Shown here: positions 1-10,830 of the stretch, in pieces | Layout of the letters: each line of letters opens with the position of its first letter | Numbering within the stretch: position 1 is the first letter of the stretch | Assembly (NCBI GenBank): GCA_016717005.1 | Contig: JADJUF010000041.1 | Span: forward strand, 124,001 to 188,000 | Length of the DNA stretch: 64,000 nt | Direction: 5' to 3' | From: Myxococcales bacterium | Lineage (GTDB): Bacteria > Myxococcota_A > Polyangia > Haliangiales > Haliangiaceae | Made by a program: the position numbers and the translations under genes | The notes under the pieces: generated by a model | The model's input: only the letters and a program-made list of their open reading frames with translations | The model's database searches: none | What the model was told of the DNA's origin: nothing

Positions 1-2
1 CG

Positions 3-536
3 GTCGCGACCGTCGCGGTCGCCGCCGCGGTGCTGCTGTGGCTCGATCGCGACCGCCGCGCCGAGCGCGAGGCCGGCCTGATAGGTCAGGTCCGCGCGCG
101 CGACACCGCGCTGGCGGCGGCGACCTCGACCCGGTCCGACCTCGACGCCTGTCGCCGCGATCTGACCGAGCTGCGCGCGCGCGATCTGCTCGCCGACGAG
201 GCCGTGGCGCTGCTCGAGCTGCCCGGCACCCAGCTCATCCCGCTCGATCGCCGCGGCCCGGCCGCCCGCGACCTCGCCGCCAACGCGATCTATCACCGCG
301 GCGTCAAGCGCGCGTACGTCGTCGCGGCCAACATCCCGGCCGATGCGCCGGTCGACGGTTATCAGGTGTGGCTGGTGCGAGGCGGCCAGCGGGTCGCGGC
401 CGGGACGCTCGTGCCTGATCGCGGTCGGGCCATCGTGTCGATCCCGACGCTGACGCTCGACGATGGCGTGCCCGAGACCTTCCAGCTCGCGCTGGCGTCC
501 GGCGAGATCGTGCTCGAGAGCCAGATCCGGATCTGA
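3..536 (+). CDS. anti-sigma factor, RskA-type C-terminal domain (5' partial)
   Basis: The reading frame is open from the first full codon at base 3, so the true start lies outside the window. The visible part opens with a hydrophobic run (VATVAVAAAVLLWL) that reads as a membrane segment, followed by a charged, coiled-coil-prone stretch. The last ~110 residues form a compact beta-rich domain with a YQVWLVRGG block. In RskA-type anti-sigma factors a similar YQLWLI block sits in the extracytoplasmic domain. By family knowledge such proteins hold an ECF sigma factor at the membrane. An ECF sigma gene follows 83 bases downstream on the same strand, the reverse of the usual sigma-then-anti-sigma order, so the pairing is an inference. 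Confidence 0.6.
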   Translation, partial: VATVAVAAAVLLWLDRDRRAEREAGLIGQVRARDTALAAATSTRSDLDACRRDLTELRARDLLADEAVALLELPGTQLIPLDRRGPAARDLAANAIYHRGVKRAYVVAANIPADAPVDGYQVWLVRGGQRVAAGTLVPDRGRAIVSIPTLTLDDGVPETFQLALASGEIVLESQIRI

Positions 537-619
537 GCGACGGTCAGCCGGGACGAATCGTCGACGGGCGATCGCACTTTCTGCGCGCCGCGGTCATCCG
601 ATCGGGCCGGTCGCCGCGA

Positions 620-1162
620 ATGGGTGGCATGGACGCTCGCCCTGACCGCGCCGCCGCGCAGCTCGATGATGACCACCGGTTCGTCTACGCCGTCGCGCGC
701 CGCATCGTCGGCGACCGCGAGGCCGCCAGCGACGTCGCGCAGGACGCGATGCTCCAGGCGTTCCGCCACCGCGCCAGCTTCCGCGGCGACGCGCGCTACC
801 GGACGTGGCTGTACCGCATCGCCACCACCGCCGCGTTCAGCCACCTGCGCCGCGAGCGCTCGCTGGCCCGTCGGGCCGCGGGCCACGCCGCCGCCGCGCC
901 GCTGGCGACGCCACCAGCGACGCCGATCGAGGCGTTGACCGAGGCCGAGACCGCGCGGGTCGTCGCCGATCACGTCGGCGCGCTCGCGGGCCCGTACCGC
1001 GAGATCCTGGCGCTGCGCTTCTACGACGACTGCACCGAGCGCGAGGCCGCGACCACGCTGGGCGTGTCCGAGGCGGCGATCAAGCTGCGCACCCACCGCG
1101 CCAAGCGCGCCCTGCGCGCGCGCCTGACGCCGACGGTCACGGGGCCGCGGGCTGATCGCTGA
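620..1162 (+). CDS. ECF-type RNA polymerase sigma factor
   Basis: 180 residues, the usual ECF size. Region 2 is recognisable from about residue 20 (FVYAVARRIVGDREAASDVA, then QDAMLQAFRH and the FRGDARYRTWLYRIATTAAF segment), and region 4 from about residue 110 (YREILALRFYDDCTEREAAT with an HTH ending SEAAIKLRTHRAKRALR). An Ala/Pro-rich linker joins them and no C-terminal extension is present. The ATG at 620 was taken; an in-frame ATG at 629 is equally possible. The 3' end overlaps the convergent lipoprotein gene by 26 bases. The upstream RskA-like gene is the likely partner. Confidence 0.85.
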   Translation: MGGMDARPDRAAAQLDDDHRFVYAVARRIVGDREAASDVAQDAMLQAFRHRASFRGDARYRTWLYRIATTAAFSHLRRERSLARRAAGHAAAAPLATPPATPIEALTEAETARVVADHVGALAGPYREILALRFYDDCTEREAATTLGVSEAAIKLRTHRAKRALRARLTPTVTGPRADR

Positions 1163-2807
1163 GCGTGGCGCCGTCCCAGCGCAGCCACGCGCGCCCGTCG
1201 AGCACCACCGGGTAGTAGCCGGCGCGGCCTGCGGGTCCGCGCGGGTCGGGGCCGGTCACCTCGCCGCGCTCGAGCGCGCGCTGGAAGACCGGCGCGTCGC
1301 CGTCGCCGAACACGGTGACCGTGCGCGCCGGCGCGTTGGCGACCGGCGCGGTGACCACGACGATCAGCGCCGGCCCGCGATCGCCGTCGGCGCGCACGAA
1401 CCACAGGTCGCGCAGCTCGCCCGCCACGACCAGCCGGCGCACCTGCGCGCCGACGACGCAGCCGGCCAGCGCGTGGATCGCGATCGCCGTGCCGCCGCCC
1501 CCGCCCAGCGCAGCGCCGGCGAACCAAGCGACCGGCGTCACCGCGTCGGCGATCGTCAGCGCGCCGGTGCCGGTCAGCGTCGCCGGCACGTCGGCGGGCG
1601 CGGCCGGCGCGCAGCTCGTCGACGCCACCACGCGGCCGGGGACCCAGCCGGCGTCGCCGCTGGCCAGCCCCGCCAGCGCCCAGCCGCGCCCGAGCTGCGA
1701 GGCGGTCCCGTCGATGGCCCCAGCCGCGGCGGCCACGATCGCGCCGCGCGGCACCAGCCGCACGATCGGCGCACGCGTCCCGATCGCGGCCCGCAGCTCG
1801 GTCGCCTCGCTCGTCCGCGCCAGCGCCAGGGTCGCGGCCGCGGCGACCAGGACCGCGTCGACGATGGGCGCGCCCGCGCCGACGGCGGCCGCGGCGCCGC
1901 GATCGGTGCCGGGCGGGAACAAGAGCCGCGGCCCGAAGTCGTCGCCAGCCGGCGCGAGCAAGCGCACCGCGCCCCGGCCAGCGTCGTCGAGACGCCACCA
2001 CGCCGCGATCGCCTCGCCCCGGGCGTGCGGCGCCAGGGCGATCGTCGCCGGGGGCAAGGGCAGCGCGGCGGTGCCAGGCGGCGCCAGCGGCAGGCCGGCC
2101 GCCACCAGCGCGGGCCCCAGCGGGCCGTCCGCGCGCACGTGCGGCGCCAGCGCCCGCCACGGGTACACCACGTCGACGCCGTCGCCGGCGCGGTGCTCGA
2201 CCACGCCGAGCGCGCCGATCACCAGCCGTCCCCCGGCCGGCGTCGCGTCGCCCACCGACGCCGCCAGGACCCGCGGCAGATCGGTGCCGGGGTGGAACAG
2301 CGCGCTCGGCTCGATCGGCGTCACGGTCGCGCCGGCGATCGCGAGGTGGAGCGCGTCGTCGTCGGCGAGCGTCCCGGCCGACATCCCGTCGTCGACCAGG
2401 CACCGCATCGTCACCAGCTCGTCGGTCGCGAGCATGACCCGACACGCGCTGCCGTCGCGCGCGGCCGCCGCCAGCGCGGCGTCGATCGCCGCCTGCGCCT
2501 TGCGGTTGGTCAGCGCCACGACCGGCACGGCCGCGCCCGCGATCTTCCGGGTCCGGACCGGCCGCGACGCCAGGCGGACCGCCGGCCCGAGCGTCACCAG
2601 CGTCGGATCGAGCGGCGGCGCCGCGCCCACGACCGCGCCCACGACCGCGCCGTCGACCGCGGGCGTCGCGTCGGGCGGGATCGGCGCCGGCCGCGCGTCG
2701 AGCGCGCCGCCGTCTGGGGGCGGCGCCACCGGCGCGCCCTCGCGCGCGGCCTTGCGCCCACACGCCGCGACCGCCCCGAGCAGCACGAGCGTGGCGACGA
2801 CGCGCAT
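1137..2807 (-). CDS. large lipoprotein of unknown function
   Basis: 556 residues from the ATG at 2807. I chose that start because it places a clean lipoprotein signal (MRVVATLVLLGAVAAC) at the N-terminus; the frame stays open upstream but without a signal sequence. After the lipobox comes a Pro/Asp/Ala linker (about residues 25-60), then a long Ala/Val-rich soluble region with no catalytic motif that I recognise. The C-terminus has a WLRWDG segment. The product is probably anchored in the outer or inner membrane facing the periplasm. It converges with the ECF sigma gene, overlapping it by 26 bases. Function unknown. Confidence 0.75.
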   Translation of the reverse strand: MRVVATLVLLGAVAACGRKAAREGAPVAPPPDGGALDARPAPIPPDATPAVDGAVVGAVVGAAPPLDPTLVTLGPAVRLASRPVRTRKIAGAAVPVVALTNRKAQAAIDAALAAAARDGSACRVMLATDELVTMRCLVDDGMSAGTLADDDALHLAIAGATVTPIEPSALFHPGTDLPRVLAASVGDATPAGGRLVIGALGVVEHRAGDGVDVVYPWRALAPHVRADGPLGPALVAAGLPLAPPGTAALPLPPATIALAPHARGEAIAAWWRLDDAGRGAVRLLAPAGDDFGPRLLFPPGTDRGAAAAVGAGAPIVDAVLVAAAATLALARTSEATELRAAIGTRAPIVRLVPRGAIVAAAAGAIDGTASQLGRGWALAGLASGDAGWVPGRVVASTSCAPAAPADVPATLTGTGALTIADAVTPVAWFAGAALGGGGGTAIAIHALAGCVVGAQVRRLVVAGELRDLWFVRADGDRGPALIVVVTAPVANAPARTVTVFGDGDAPVFQRALERGEVTGPDPRGPAGRAGYYPVVLDGRAWLRWDGATLSDQPAAP

Positions 2808-2955
2808 GGGGACGATCTCGCCCCGCGGGCGTCGCGCCGTCAAGCCGCGCCGGTCGCACACCGGCGCCGCCGTCCTCGGCGGCCCGTCCGCGCCGGTCGC
2901 CGCCGGCGTCGTCATCGCCGGCCGGGGGCGGCCAGCCCGCCGCGCGACGCCCGCG

Positions 2956-3668
2956 TCAGTGCACGCCGAGGTAGGCCTTGCGGATCGCGTCGTCGGCCGC
3001 GAGCTGTGCGGCCGGGCCCGACGCGACCAGCGTGCCGACCTCGAGCACGTAGCCGACGTCGGCGACCTTGAGCGCCATGTGCGCGTTCTGCTCGACCAGC
3101 AGGATCGTCGTGCCCTCGCTCGCGATCTGCTTCACGATCTGGAAGATCAGCGCGACGATCTGCGGCGCCAGGCCCAGCGACGGCTCGTCGAGCAAGAGCA
3201 GCTTGGGCCGGGCCAGGAGCGCGCGGGCGATCGCGAGCATCTGCTGCTCGCCGCCCGACAGCGTCCCGGCGCTCTGCGTGAGGCGCTCGCGCAGGCGCGG
3301 GAACAGCGTCAGCGCGTGCGCGCGATCCTTGGCGATGCCGGCCTTGTCGGTCCGCAGGTACGCGCCGATGTCGAGGTTCTCGGACACCGACAGGTTCGCG
3401 AAGATGCCGCGGCCCTCGGGCGCGTGCGACAGGCCGCGCGCGACGATCAGGTGCGGGGCCTTGCCGACGATGTTCTTGCCGGCGAACCGGATCCCGCCCT
3501 GGGTCGGCTTCACCAGGCCGCTGATCGCGCGCAGGGTCGTGGTCTTGCCGGCGCCGTTGGCCCCGATCAGCGTCACGATCTGCCCGGCCTCGACGGCGAA
3601 CGACAGGCCGCGCAGCGCCTGGATGCCGCCGTAGGCGACGTGCAGATCGTCGACCTCGAGCAGCGCGG

Positions 3669-3672
<4 letters not shown>
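2956..3672 (-). CDS. livF: branched-chain amino acid ABC transporter ATP-binding protein LivF
   Basis: 238 residues from a GTG at 3672, the length expected for LivF. Walker A GANGAGKT lies near residues 37-44, the signature LSGGEQQ near 139, and Walker B LLLLDEPS near 160, followed by the switch-histidine region LLVEQNAH. The segment HAPEGRGIFANLSV is typical of LivF. The GTG overlaps the livG stop as GTGA, so translation is coupled. It energises uptake of leucine/isoleucine/valine-type amino acids with LivG, LivH, LivM and LivK. It is the last gene of the operon. The frame continues upstream without family similarity, so longer starts were rejected. Confidence 0.95.
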
Positions 3673-4486
<814 letters not shown>

Positions 4487-4490
<4 letters not shown>

Positions 4491-5671
4491 GACCGGTCCT
4501 CCTGGCGCCGGTCGATGGCCTCGCGCAGCGCCGAGCGCAGGCGCCCCGGCAGGCCCGGCAGCCAGCGCGCGAACCGCCCGGGCGCGGTGACCAGGCCGCG
4601 CCCGATCGCGCGCCAGTCGACCTCCCACAGCTCCTTGAGGCCGAGCAGGCCCTGCGGCCGCAGGATCATCACGATGATCAGCGCCAGCGCGTAGGCGATC
4701 ATCCGGTACTCGGAGAACGACCGGAACACCTCGGGCAGGATCGTCACGGCGATCGCGGCGATCACCGCGCCCGAGATCGAGCCCATGCCGCCGAGCACGA
4801 CGATGATGACGATGTCGATCGACTTCTGGAAGCCGAGGTCGGCCGGCCGCAGGCTGTTGCCGAGCTCGTGGGCGTAGAGCCCGCCGCCGATGCCGGCGAA
4901 GAACGCCGAGGTCATGAACGCCGACACCTTGGCCTTGGTCGTGCGGATGCCCATCGCCTCGGCCGCGATCTCGTTCTCGCGCACCGCGAGGAGCTGCCGG
5001 CCGCGGTTGGAGTACTTGAGCCGGTACGCCACCAGGCACACGATCACGACGAACAGCCACACCCAGAACGGGTTGCGCGCGTCGATGTAGCGCGGCCCGC
5101 CGATGAACCCGAACCCGCCGCCGAGGTTGTCGAGCAGGGTCCACCAGTCGGCGGCCTCGACCTGCTTCTGCGACAAGACGACGTCGTCGGTCTGCTTGAT
5201 CAGGACCCGGATGATCTCGCCGAACCCGAGCGTGACGATCGCCAGGTAGTCGCCGCGCAGGCGCAGGCTGGGCAGGCCGACCAGCCACCCGGTCAGCGCC
5301 GCCATGACGCCGCCGGCGATGCACCCGGCGCACAGCAGCAGCTCGCCCGGCCCCAGCGACCCGCCGTAGATCGCCTTGGTGCCGAACAGCTTGATCGAGC
5401 CGTAGTAGACGATCGCCGCGGCGGTGTAGCCGCCGACCGCCATGAACCCGGCGTGGCCGAGCGAGAACTGGCCGGCGTAGCCGTTGACGATGCCGAGCGA
5501 CACGCCCAGCACGATCGCGATGCCGACGTCGATGAAGATCTTGCTGTAGTAGTCGCCGATCGAGACCGCGACCACGGTCTGCATGACGTACGCGAGCGCG
5601 AAGCCGATCAGGATCGGATAGGCCGACCGGACCACGGCGCCGACCAGGCCGGGCGTCGGGCGCGCGGTCAT
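4487..5671 (-). CDS. livM: branched-chain amino acid ABC transporter permease LivM
   Basis: 394 residues from an ATG at 5671 that overlaps the livH stop as ATGA. It is a multi-spanning protein with family landmarks: NGYAGQFSLGHAGFMAVGGY near residue 64, LRLRGDYLAIVTLGFGEI in the middle, and MGIRTTKAKVSAFMTSAFFA and VVLGGMGSISGAVIAA further on. It ends with a basic cytoplasmic tail rich in Arg. Together with LivH it forms the membrane channel of the high-affinity branched-chain amino acid importer. Confidence 0.95.
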
Positions 5672-6588
5672 ACCTTCTCCACCGTGTCCGAGCCGAGCAG
5701 GCCGGCCGGCCGCAAGAGCAGCATCAAGATCAGCACGCCGAACACGTACAGATCGGCCAGCTGCGGCGACAGGTAGGCGGCGCCGAACATCTCGATCGTC
5801 GCGATCAAGAGCGCGCCGACGACCGCGCCGCGGACGTTGCCGATGCCGCCGACGACCGCGGCCACGAACGCCTTGAGCCCGAGCAGCACCCAGAGCGCGT
5901 CGGCGGTCTGGTTGAGCTGGCCGTACTTGAGGCCGTAGAGCACGCCGCCAGCGGCGGCCAGCGCCGAGCCGATCACGAACGTGATCGAGATGACGCGATC
6001 GACCGGCACGCCCATCAGCGAGGCGATCTGATCGTTCCACGACACCGCGCGCATCGCCTGCCCGAGCTTGCTCCGGTACACCAGCCACTGCAGGACGATC
6101 ACCAGCGCCACCGCGAGGAGCACCAGCGCCACGTCGACCAGCGGCACCTGCACGCCAGCCAGCCGGAACAGCGGCTCCTCCGACAGCAGCCGCGGCATCT
6201 TGACCGGGTCCTTGCCGAACACCGCCTGGAGCTGGCCGGTGTTCTGGAGGAACAACGACACGCCGATCGCGGTGATCAGCACGTTCAGGCGCGGGGCCTT
6301 GCGCAGCGGCCGGTAGGCCAGCCGCTCGATCGTGAAGCCGAGCGCGGCCGACGCCGCCATCGCCGCGATCATCACGATCGGCATCGCGAACACCGGCGAG
6401 CCGGTCCCGGCCCAGCCCAGCACGCCCGCGATCGTGAAGGCGATCCACGCGCCGAACGTGACCACGTCCGAGTGCGCGAAGTTGATGAACCGCAGGATCC
6501 CGTAGACCAGCGTGTAGCCCAGCGCGATCAGCGCGTAGAGGCTGCCGAGCGTCAGGGTCTGGAAGAAGACCTGGACGAACTTGGTCAT
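5668..6588 (-). CDS. livH: branched-chain amino acid ABC transporter permease LivH
   Basis: 306 residues, start ATG at 6588, usual LivH length. It has about eight hydrophobic segments. Family blocks include GSLYALIALGYTLVYGILRF and INFAHSDVVTFGAW near the N-terminus, NDQIASLMGVPVDRVISITF in the middle, and VVGGIGNVRGAVVGALLI near the C-terminus. The stop overlaps the livM ATG by four bases. A 128-base gap separates it from livK, enough for a processing site or attenuator, though I see no clear terminator there. Confidence 0.95.
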   Translation of the reverse strand: MTKFVQVFFQTLTLGSLYALIALGYTLVYGILRFINFAHSDVVTFGAWIAFTIAGVLGWAGTGSPVFAMPIVMIAAMAASAALGFTIERLAYRPLRKAPRLNVLITAIGVSLFLQNTGQLQAVFGKDPVKMPRLLSEEPLFRLAGVQVPLVDVALVLLAVALVIVLQWLVYRSKLGQAMRAVSWNDQIASLMGVPVDRVISITFVIGSALAAAGGVLYGLKYGQLNQTADALWVLLGLKAFVAAVVGGIGNVRGAVVGALLIATIEMFGAAYLSPQLADLYVFGVLILMLLLRPAGLLGSDTVEKV

Positions 6589-6716
6589 AGGCGGTGGGGG
6601 TTCCTGGTTGAGTCGAGTGGCGTCGGATCGTGGACTCGTGGCCGGGCGCGCCGCCGACCTCCCCTCGCCCCGCCACGACGCCCGCCGGCAGTCCGGGGCC
6701 GGCCGCCCCGACGGGC

Positions 6717-7952
6717 CTACTCGGCCGGGTAGCGCTTCACCGCGGGGCGCTTGCCGTGGTCGATCTTCACGACCACCGCCGACTTCGACGCGTCGCGATC
6801 GCCGTTGATCGTGATCTCGCCGGTGACGCCGGCGAAGCCCTTGGTCGCGGCGATCGTCGCCGCCAGGTCCTTGCCGCTGAGCGACGGTGACCGATCGATG
6901 GCCGCGAACAGCAGGTTGGCGGCGTCGTAGCCGAGCGCGGCCAGGGCGTCGGGCGCGGCGCCGTGCTTGGCCTTGTACTTCGCGACGAAGTTCTGGACCG
7001 CCGGGGTCTCCTCCTCGGGCGAGTAGTGGTTCGAGAAGAACGAGCCCTGCACCGCGTCGCCGCCGATCTCCTCGAGCTTGGCCGAGTCCCAGCCGTCGCC
7101 GCCCAGGAACGGCACGGTGATGCCGAGCTTGCGCGCCTGGCGCGCGATGTTCGCGGCCTGGGTGTAGTAGCCGGGCAGGAACACCGCGTCGGGGTTCGCG
7201 TCCTTGATCGAGGCCAGCTGCGCGCCGACGTCGGGGTTGTTGGTGTCGTAGGCCTGGCGGGTCGCGACCTCGCCGCCCGCGGCCTTGAGCGCCTTCTCGA
7301 AGAAGTCGGCCAGGCCCTTGGAGTACGGCTGGCCCTGATCGAACAGGATCGCGACCTTCTTGGCCTTGAGCTCCTCGACCGCGAACTTGGCGACGACCTT
7401 GCCCTGGAACTCGTCGAGGAAGCAGACCCGGAAGATCATGTCGCCGATCTGGGTGACCGCGGGGTTGGTCGACGACGGCGAGATCATCGGCACGCCGTAC
7501 TGCTGCGCGACCTGGCCGCCAGCCATCGACAGGCCCGACGCCACCTCGCCCAGGATCGCGACGACCTTGGTGCGGGTGATCAGCTTGGTGACCGCGGTGC
7601 CGGCCTCCTGAGGCTTGCCGGCGTCGTCCTCGGTCGTCAGATCGATCTTCCGGCCCTTGAGCGTGCCGGCGTCGATCGCCGCGTTGCGCTCCGCGATCGC
7701 CAGGCGGATGCCGCGGTCGGTCGACTGCCCGAAGGTCGCCTCCGAGCCGGTCATCGACGCGAAGTGGCCGATCATGACCGGCCGGTTGTCAGGCACGCCC
7801 CCGCCGGCGCCGCCCGATCCCGACTCGCCGGAGCCGCCGCCACCGCCGGTCTGGTTGCGCTTGCGCTCGCAGCCCGCGGTGACCGCGAGCAGGACCGACA
7901 AGCCGATGGTAGCCAGACTCCGAATTCGCCAACCGTTGAGATTCACGGCCAT
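6717..7952 (-). CDS. livK: branched-chain amino acid ABC transporter substrate-binding lipoprotein LivK-type
   Basis: 411 residues from the ATG at 7952. A lipoprotein signal ends in LLAVTAGC, followed by a long Gly/Ser linker, then a type I periplasmic binding fold with the blocks PVMIGHFASMTGSEATFGQS, VVAILGEVASGLSMAGGQVA and YGVPMISPSSTNPAVTQIGD. It captures the amino acid or a related ligand and delivers it to LivHMGF. Start choice: GAGGAG sits only about two bases before the ATG, but seven bases before a GTG at codon 3, so the GTG at 7946 may be the true start. It is the first gene of the operon and divergent from kup. Confidence 0.93.
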   Translation of the reverse strand: MAVNLNGWRIRSLATIGLSVLLAVTAGCERKRNQTGGGGGSGESGSGGAGGGVPDNRPVMIGHFASMTGSEATFGQSTDRGIRLAIAERNAAIDAGTLKGRKIDLTTEDDAGKPQEAGTAVTKLITRTKVVAILGEVASGLSMAGGQVAQQYGVPMISPSSTNPAVTQIGDMIFRVCFLDEFQGKVVAKFAVEELKAKKVAILFDQGQPYSKGLADFFEKALKAAGGEVATRQAYDTNNPDVGAQLASIKDANPDAVFLPGYYTQAANIARQARKLGITVPFLGGDGWDSAKLEEIGGDAVQGSFFSNHYSPEEETPAVQNFVAKYKAKHGAAPDALAALGYDAANLLFAAIDRSPSLSGKDLAATIAATKGFAGVTGEITINGDRDASKSAVVVKIDHGKRPAVKRYPAE

Positions 7953-8103
7953 TCTCCTCGAGTAGGCAGATGCGATAGCGTGCCGGCCGCCGGCAAGTCA
8001 ACCCCGCGGCGGCACCGGCTGCGTTGGCGGCGGGGGCGATGGACCGGTCGCGCCGTGCGTGATACCCCCGTTCCCCCGCGCCCTCGCGCAGCCCCGCCCT
8101 CTA

Positions 8104-10029
8104 ATGACCACTCCCCACGCCCGTCAGTCCACGTCGATGCCCGCCCAGGGGCACCACTATCACGGCAAGAAGGAGCTGGCGCTGGTCTCGCTCGGCGCGC
8201 TCGGCGTCGTCTACGGCGACATCGGCACCTCGCCGCTGTACGCGATGAAGGAGTGCCTGACCGGCGAGCACGGCGCCGCGCCCACGCCCGCCAACGTCTA
8301 CGGCGTGCTGTCGCTGGTGGTCTGGGCGCTGACGCTGGTGATCGTCGTCAAGTACCTGACGTTCGTGCTGCGCGCCGACAACAAGGGCGAGGGCGGCATC
8401 CAGGCCCTGGCCGCGCTGGTTTCGGGCACGACCAACCGCGCGGCCGGCAAGCTCGCGATCCCGGTGCTGATGGCGCTGTTCGGCACCGGCCTGCTCTACG
8501 GCGAGGGCGTCCTGACCCCTGCGATCTCGGTCCTGTCGGCGGTCGAGGGGCTCAACGTCGCGACCACCTCGGTCGAGCACCTCGTCGTCCCGATCACGAT
8601 GGGCATCCTGGTCGCGCTGTTCATGGTGCAGCGGTTCGGCACCCACAAGATCGGCACGGTGTTCGGCTACATCATGCTGATGTGGTTCATCTCGATCGGC
8701 GTCGCCGGCGTGAGCTGGATCGTCAAGGCGCCCGAGGTGCTCCACGCGCTGAACCCGCTCTACGGGCTCAAGTTCTTGCTCCACAACGGCAGCCGCGGCT
8801 TCTTGCTGCTGGGCTCGGTCGTGCTGGTCATCACCGGCGGCGAGGCGCTCTACGCCGACATGGGGCACTTCGGCCGGGTGCCGATCCGGGTCGCCTGGTA
8901 CTGCGTCGTGTTCCCGGGCCTCCTGCTCAACTACTTCGGCCAGGGCGCGCTGTTCCTGACCTCGCCCGAGGGCTCGATCCACAACCCGTTCTTCCAGATG
9001 GTCGAGGGCCCGATGCTCTACCCGATGGTGGGGCTCGCGACGATGGCCGCGATCATCGCGTCGCAGGCGCTGATCTCGGGCGCGTTCTCGCTGACCAACC
9101 AGGCCGTGCAGCTCGGGTACGCGCCGCGCGTGACGATCGTCCACACCTCCGAGAAGGCCGAGGGCCAGATCTACATCCCCGAGGTCAACTACCTGCTCAT
9201 GGCCGCGTGCCTGGCGGTGGTGCTCGGCTTCGGCTCGTCGACCAAGCTGGCCGGCGCCTACGGCGTGGCGGTCACCGGCACGATGGCGATCACCTCGATC
9301 CTCTACTTCCTGGTGCGCACCAAGCTGTGGCACCTGCCGGTGTGGTCGAGCGCGCTCATGCTGGTGGTGTTCCTGGGCATCGACCTGACGTTCTTCTCGT
9401 CGACGATGGCCAAGATCCACCACGGCGGCTGGCTGCCGCTGACGTTCGGCGCGGTGGTGTTCGTGATGCTGACCACCTGGTGGCGCGGCCGCACCGAGCT
9501 GTCGCGGGTCATGGACCAGGGCAACCTGCCCGACGAGCTGTTCCTCGGCGACGTCGAGACCCAGGCGCTGCACCGGGTCAAGGGCACCGCGGTGTTCATG
9601 ACCTCGAACCCCGACGGCATCCCCAACGTGCTGATGCACCACGTCAAGCACAACCAGGTCCTGCACAAGCAGGTCGTGCTGCTGTCGATCCGCACCGAGA
9701 GCGTGCCCTGGGTCGCGGGCAGCGCGTCGTTGCAGGTGAAGGACCTCGGCCAGGGCTTCTTCCGGGTCATGGCCCGGGTCGGGTTCATGCAGTCGCCCAA
9801 CGTGCCCGCCATGCTCGCGCGCTGCGCCAAGCAGGGGCTCACGACCAACCCGGCGATCACCACCTTCTACCTGGGCCGCCAGAGCCTGATCACCACCGGC
9901 CGCACCAGGATGGCCCGCTGGCGGAAGATCTTGTTCTCGTTCCTGTCCCGCAACGCCCGCCCGCCGACCGACTTCTTCGGCCTGCCGCCCAACCGCGTCG
10001 TCGAGCTGGGCCTGCAGATCGAGCTGTAG
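8104..10029 (+). CDS. kup: potassium uptake protein Kup/Trk-type
   Basis: 641 residues from the ATG at 8104; Kup of E. coli has 622. The signature YGDIGTSPLYAMKE is near residue 39. It is followed by about twelve hydrophobic helices (for example KLAIPVLMALFGTGLLYGEG and ITGGEALYADMGHFGR) and a C-terminal soluble domain of about 170 residues with ALHRVKGTAVFMTSNPDGIP. It is expected to be a proton-coupled potassium symporter in the inner membrane. A GTG at 8059 would add 15 Pro-rich residues without family support, so it was rejected. It is monocistronic, divergent from livK with 151 bases between the starts. Confidence 0.95.
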   Translation: MTTPHARQSTSMPAQGHHYHGKKELALVSLGALGVVYGDIGTSPLYAMKECLTGEHGAAPTPANVYGVLSLVVWALTLVIVVKYLTFVLRADNKGEGGIQALAALVSGTTNRAAGKLAIPVLMALFGTGLLYGEGVLTPAISVLSAVEGLNVATTSVEHLVVPITMGILVALFMVQRFGTHKIGTVFGYIMLMWFISIGVAGVSWIVKAPEVLHALNPLYGLKFLLHNGSRGFLLLGSVVLVITGGEALYADMGHFGRVPIRVAWYCVVFPGLLLNYFGQGALFLTSPEGSIHNPFFQMVEGPMLYPMVGLATMAAIIASQALISGAFSLTNQAVQLGYAPRVTIVHTSEKAEGQIYIPEVNYLLMAACLAVVLGFGSSTKLAGAYGVAVTGTMAITSILYFLVRTKLWHLPVWSSALMLVVFLGIDLTFFSSTMAKIHHGGWLPLTFGAVVFVMLTTWWRGRTELSRVMDQGNLPDELFLGDVETQALHRVKGTAVFMTSNPDGIPNVLMHHVKHNQVLHKQVVLLSIRTESVPWVAGSASLQVKDLGQGFFRVMARVGFMQSPNVPAMLARCAKQGLTTNPAITTFYLGRQSLITTGRTRMARWRKILFSFLSRNARPPTDFFGLPPNRVVELGLQIEL

Positions 10030-10270
10030 CGCGGGCGCGGAGTTCGAGCGGGCCCGTCGCCGGGTCGCCGGGCCTCCCCGGGCAAGCCCCGAGCGCCACG
10101 GCGACGACCGCCCACGCGGCGAGACGCCCGCCCGCGCGGACTCGATCGAGTTCCGGCGGGCCGTCGGGAGCCCCCGGGCAGGTGTGCTCGACGATCGCTG
10201 AGGCGCGGCGGCGGCGCGGTTGTCATCAGCTGCGCGCGGCGCCGCCAGCGGCGACGGCTACGCTGGTCAG

Positions 10271-10720
10271 GTGACCCGACGCCCCGCCCCGACGTCCCGT
10301 GCCGCGGTCGGCGCGGCGCTCGCGCTGGCGCTCGCGGGCGGCGGGTGTCTCGACGACTGGACCGAGCCGGCGGTGCTGCTGGCCGAGCGCGCCGCGCCCG
10401 GCGCCCACGACTGCGGCGACACCGCCGGGCTCGAGGGCGACCCGGTCGTCGCGCGGCTGTGCGTCGACGTGATGATCGCCGAGGGCCGCGCGTTCCAGGT
10501 GGTGACCTCGCCCATGTCGGCCGATGGCGGCCACGCCGTCGGCTGGGCCACGGCCGCGCCCGGCTTCGTCCGGCTCGACGTCGACTGGACGGTGTCGCAG
10601 ATCCCGTTCGTGCCCGACGAGTTCGACGTCACCTGGACCGCCTGCGTCCGGCTGACCAGCGTCAGCCCGTGCTCCGCTGGCCAGCTCTGGCGCGATCTGT
10701 GCCTGCGGTGCGTGCCGTGA
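10271..10720 (+). CDS. small lipoprotein of unknown function
   Basis: 149 residues from a GTG at 10271, chosen because it gives a lipoprotein signal (basic VTRRPAPTSR, then an Ala/Leu core ending LAGGGC). The mature part contains several Cys (DCGDTAG, LCVDVM, WTACVRLT, CLRCVP at the extreme C-terminus), suggesting disulfides and an exported location. There is no recognisable enzyme motif. It stands alone between kup and a palindromic element. Function unknown. Confidence 0.6.
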   Translation: MTRRPAPTSRAAVGAALALALAGGGCLDDWTEPAVLLAERAAPGAHDCGDTAGLEGDPVVARLCVDVMIAEGRAFQVVTSPMSADGGHAVGWATAAPGFVRLDVDWTVSQIPFVPDEFDVTWTACVRLTSVSPCSAGQLWRDLCLRCVP

Positions 10721-10830
10721 CCTGAACGCCGGCAGGTTCGGCCAGCGATCGCCCGGCGGGCCTCGCACGCGGCCGACGGTGGGAGCGTGACGAAGGCACG
10801 GCGGCGGCGGGCGCGGCAGCGTACCCAAGC

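Noticed and set aside
8059..8103. Upstream GTG start for kup
   Set aside because: Adds a Pro/Arg stretch with no family similarity; ATG at 8104 gives the expected length.
6963..10274. Plus-strand open frame of 1,103 codons over livK antisense and kup
   Set aside because: A shadow of kup in another frame; Kup in its own frame has full family similarity.
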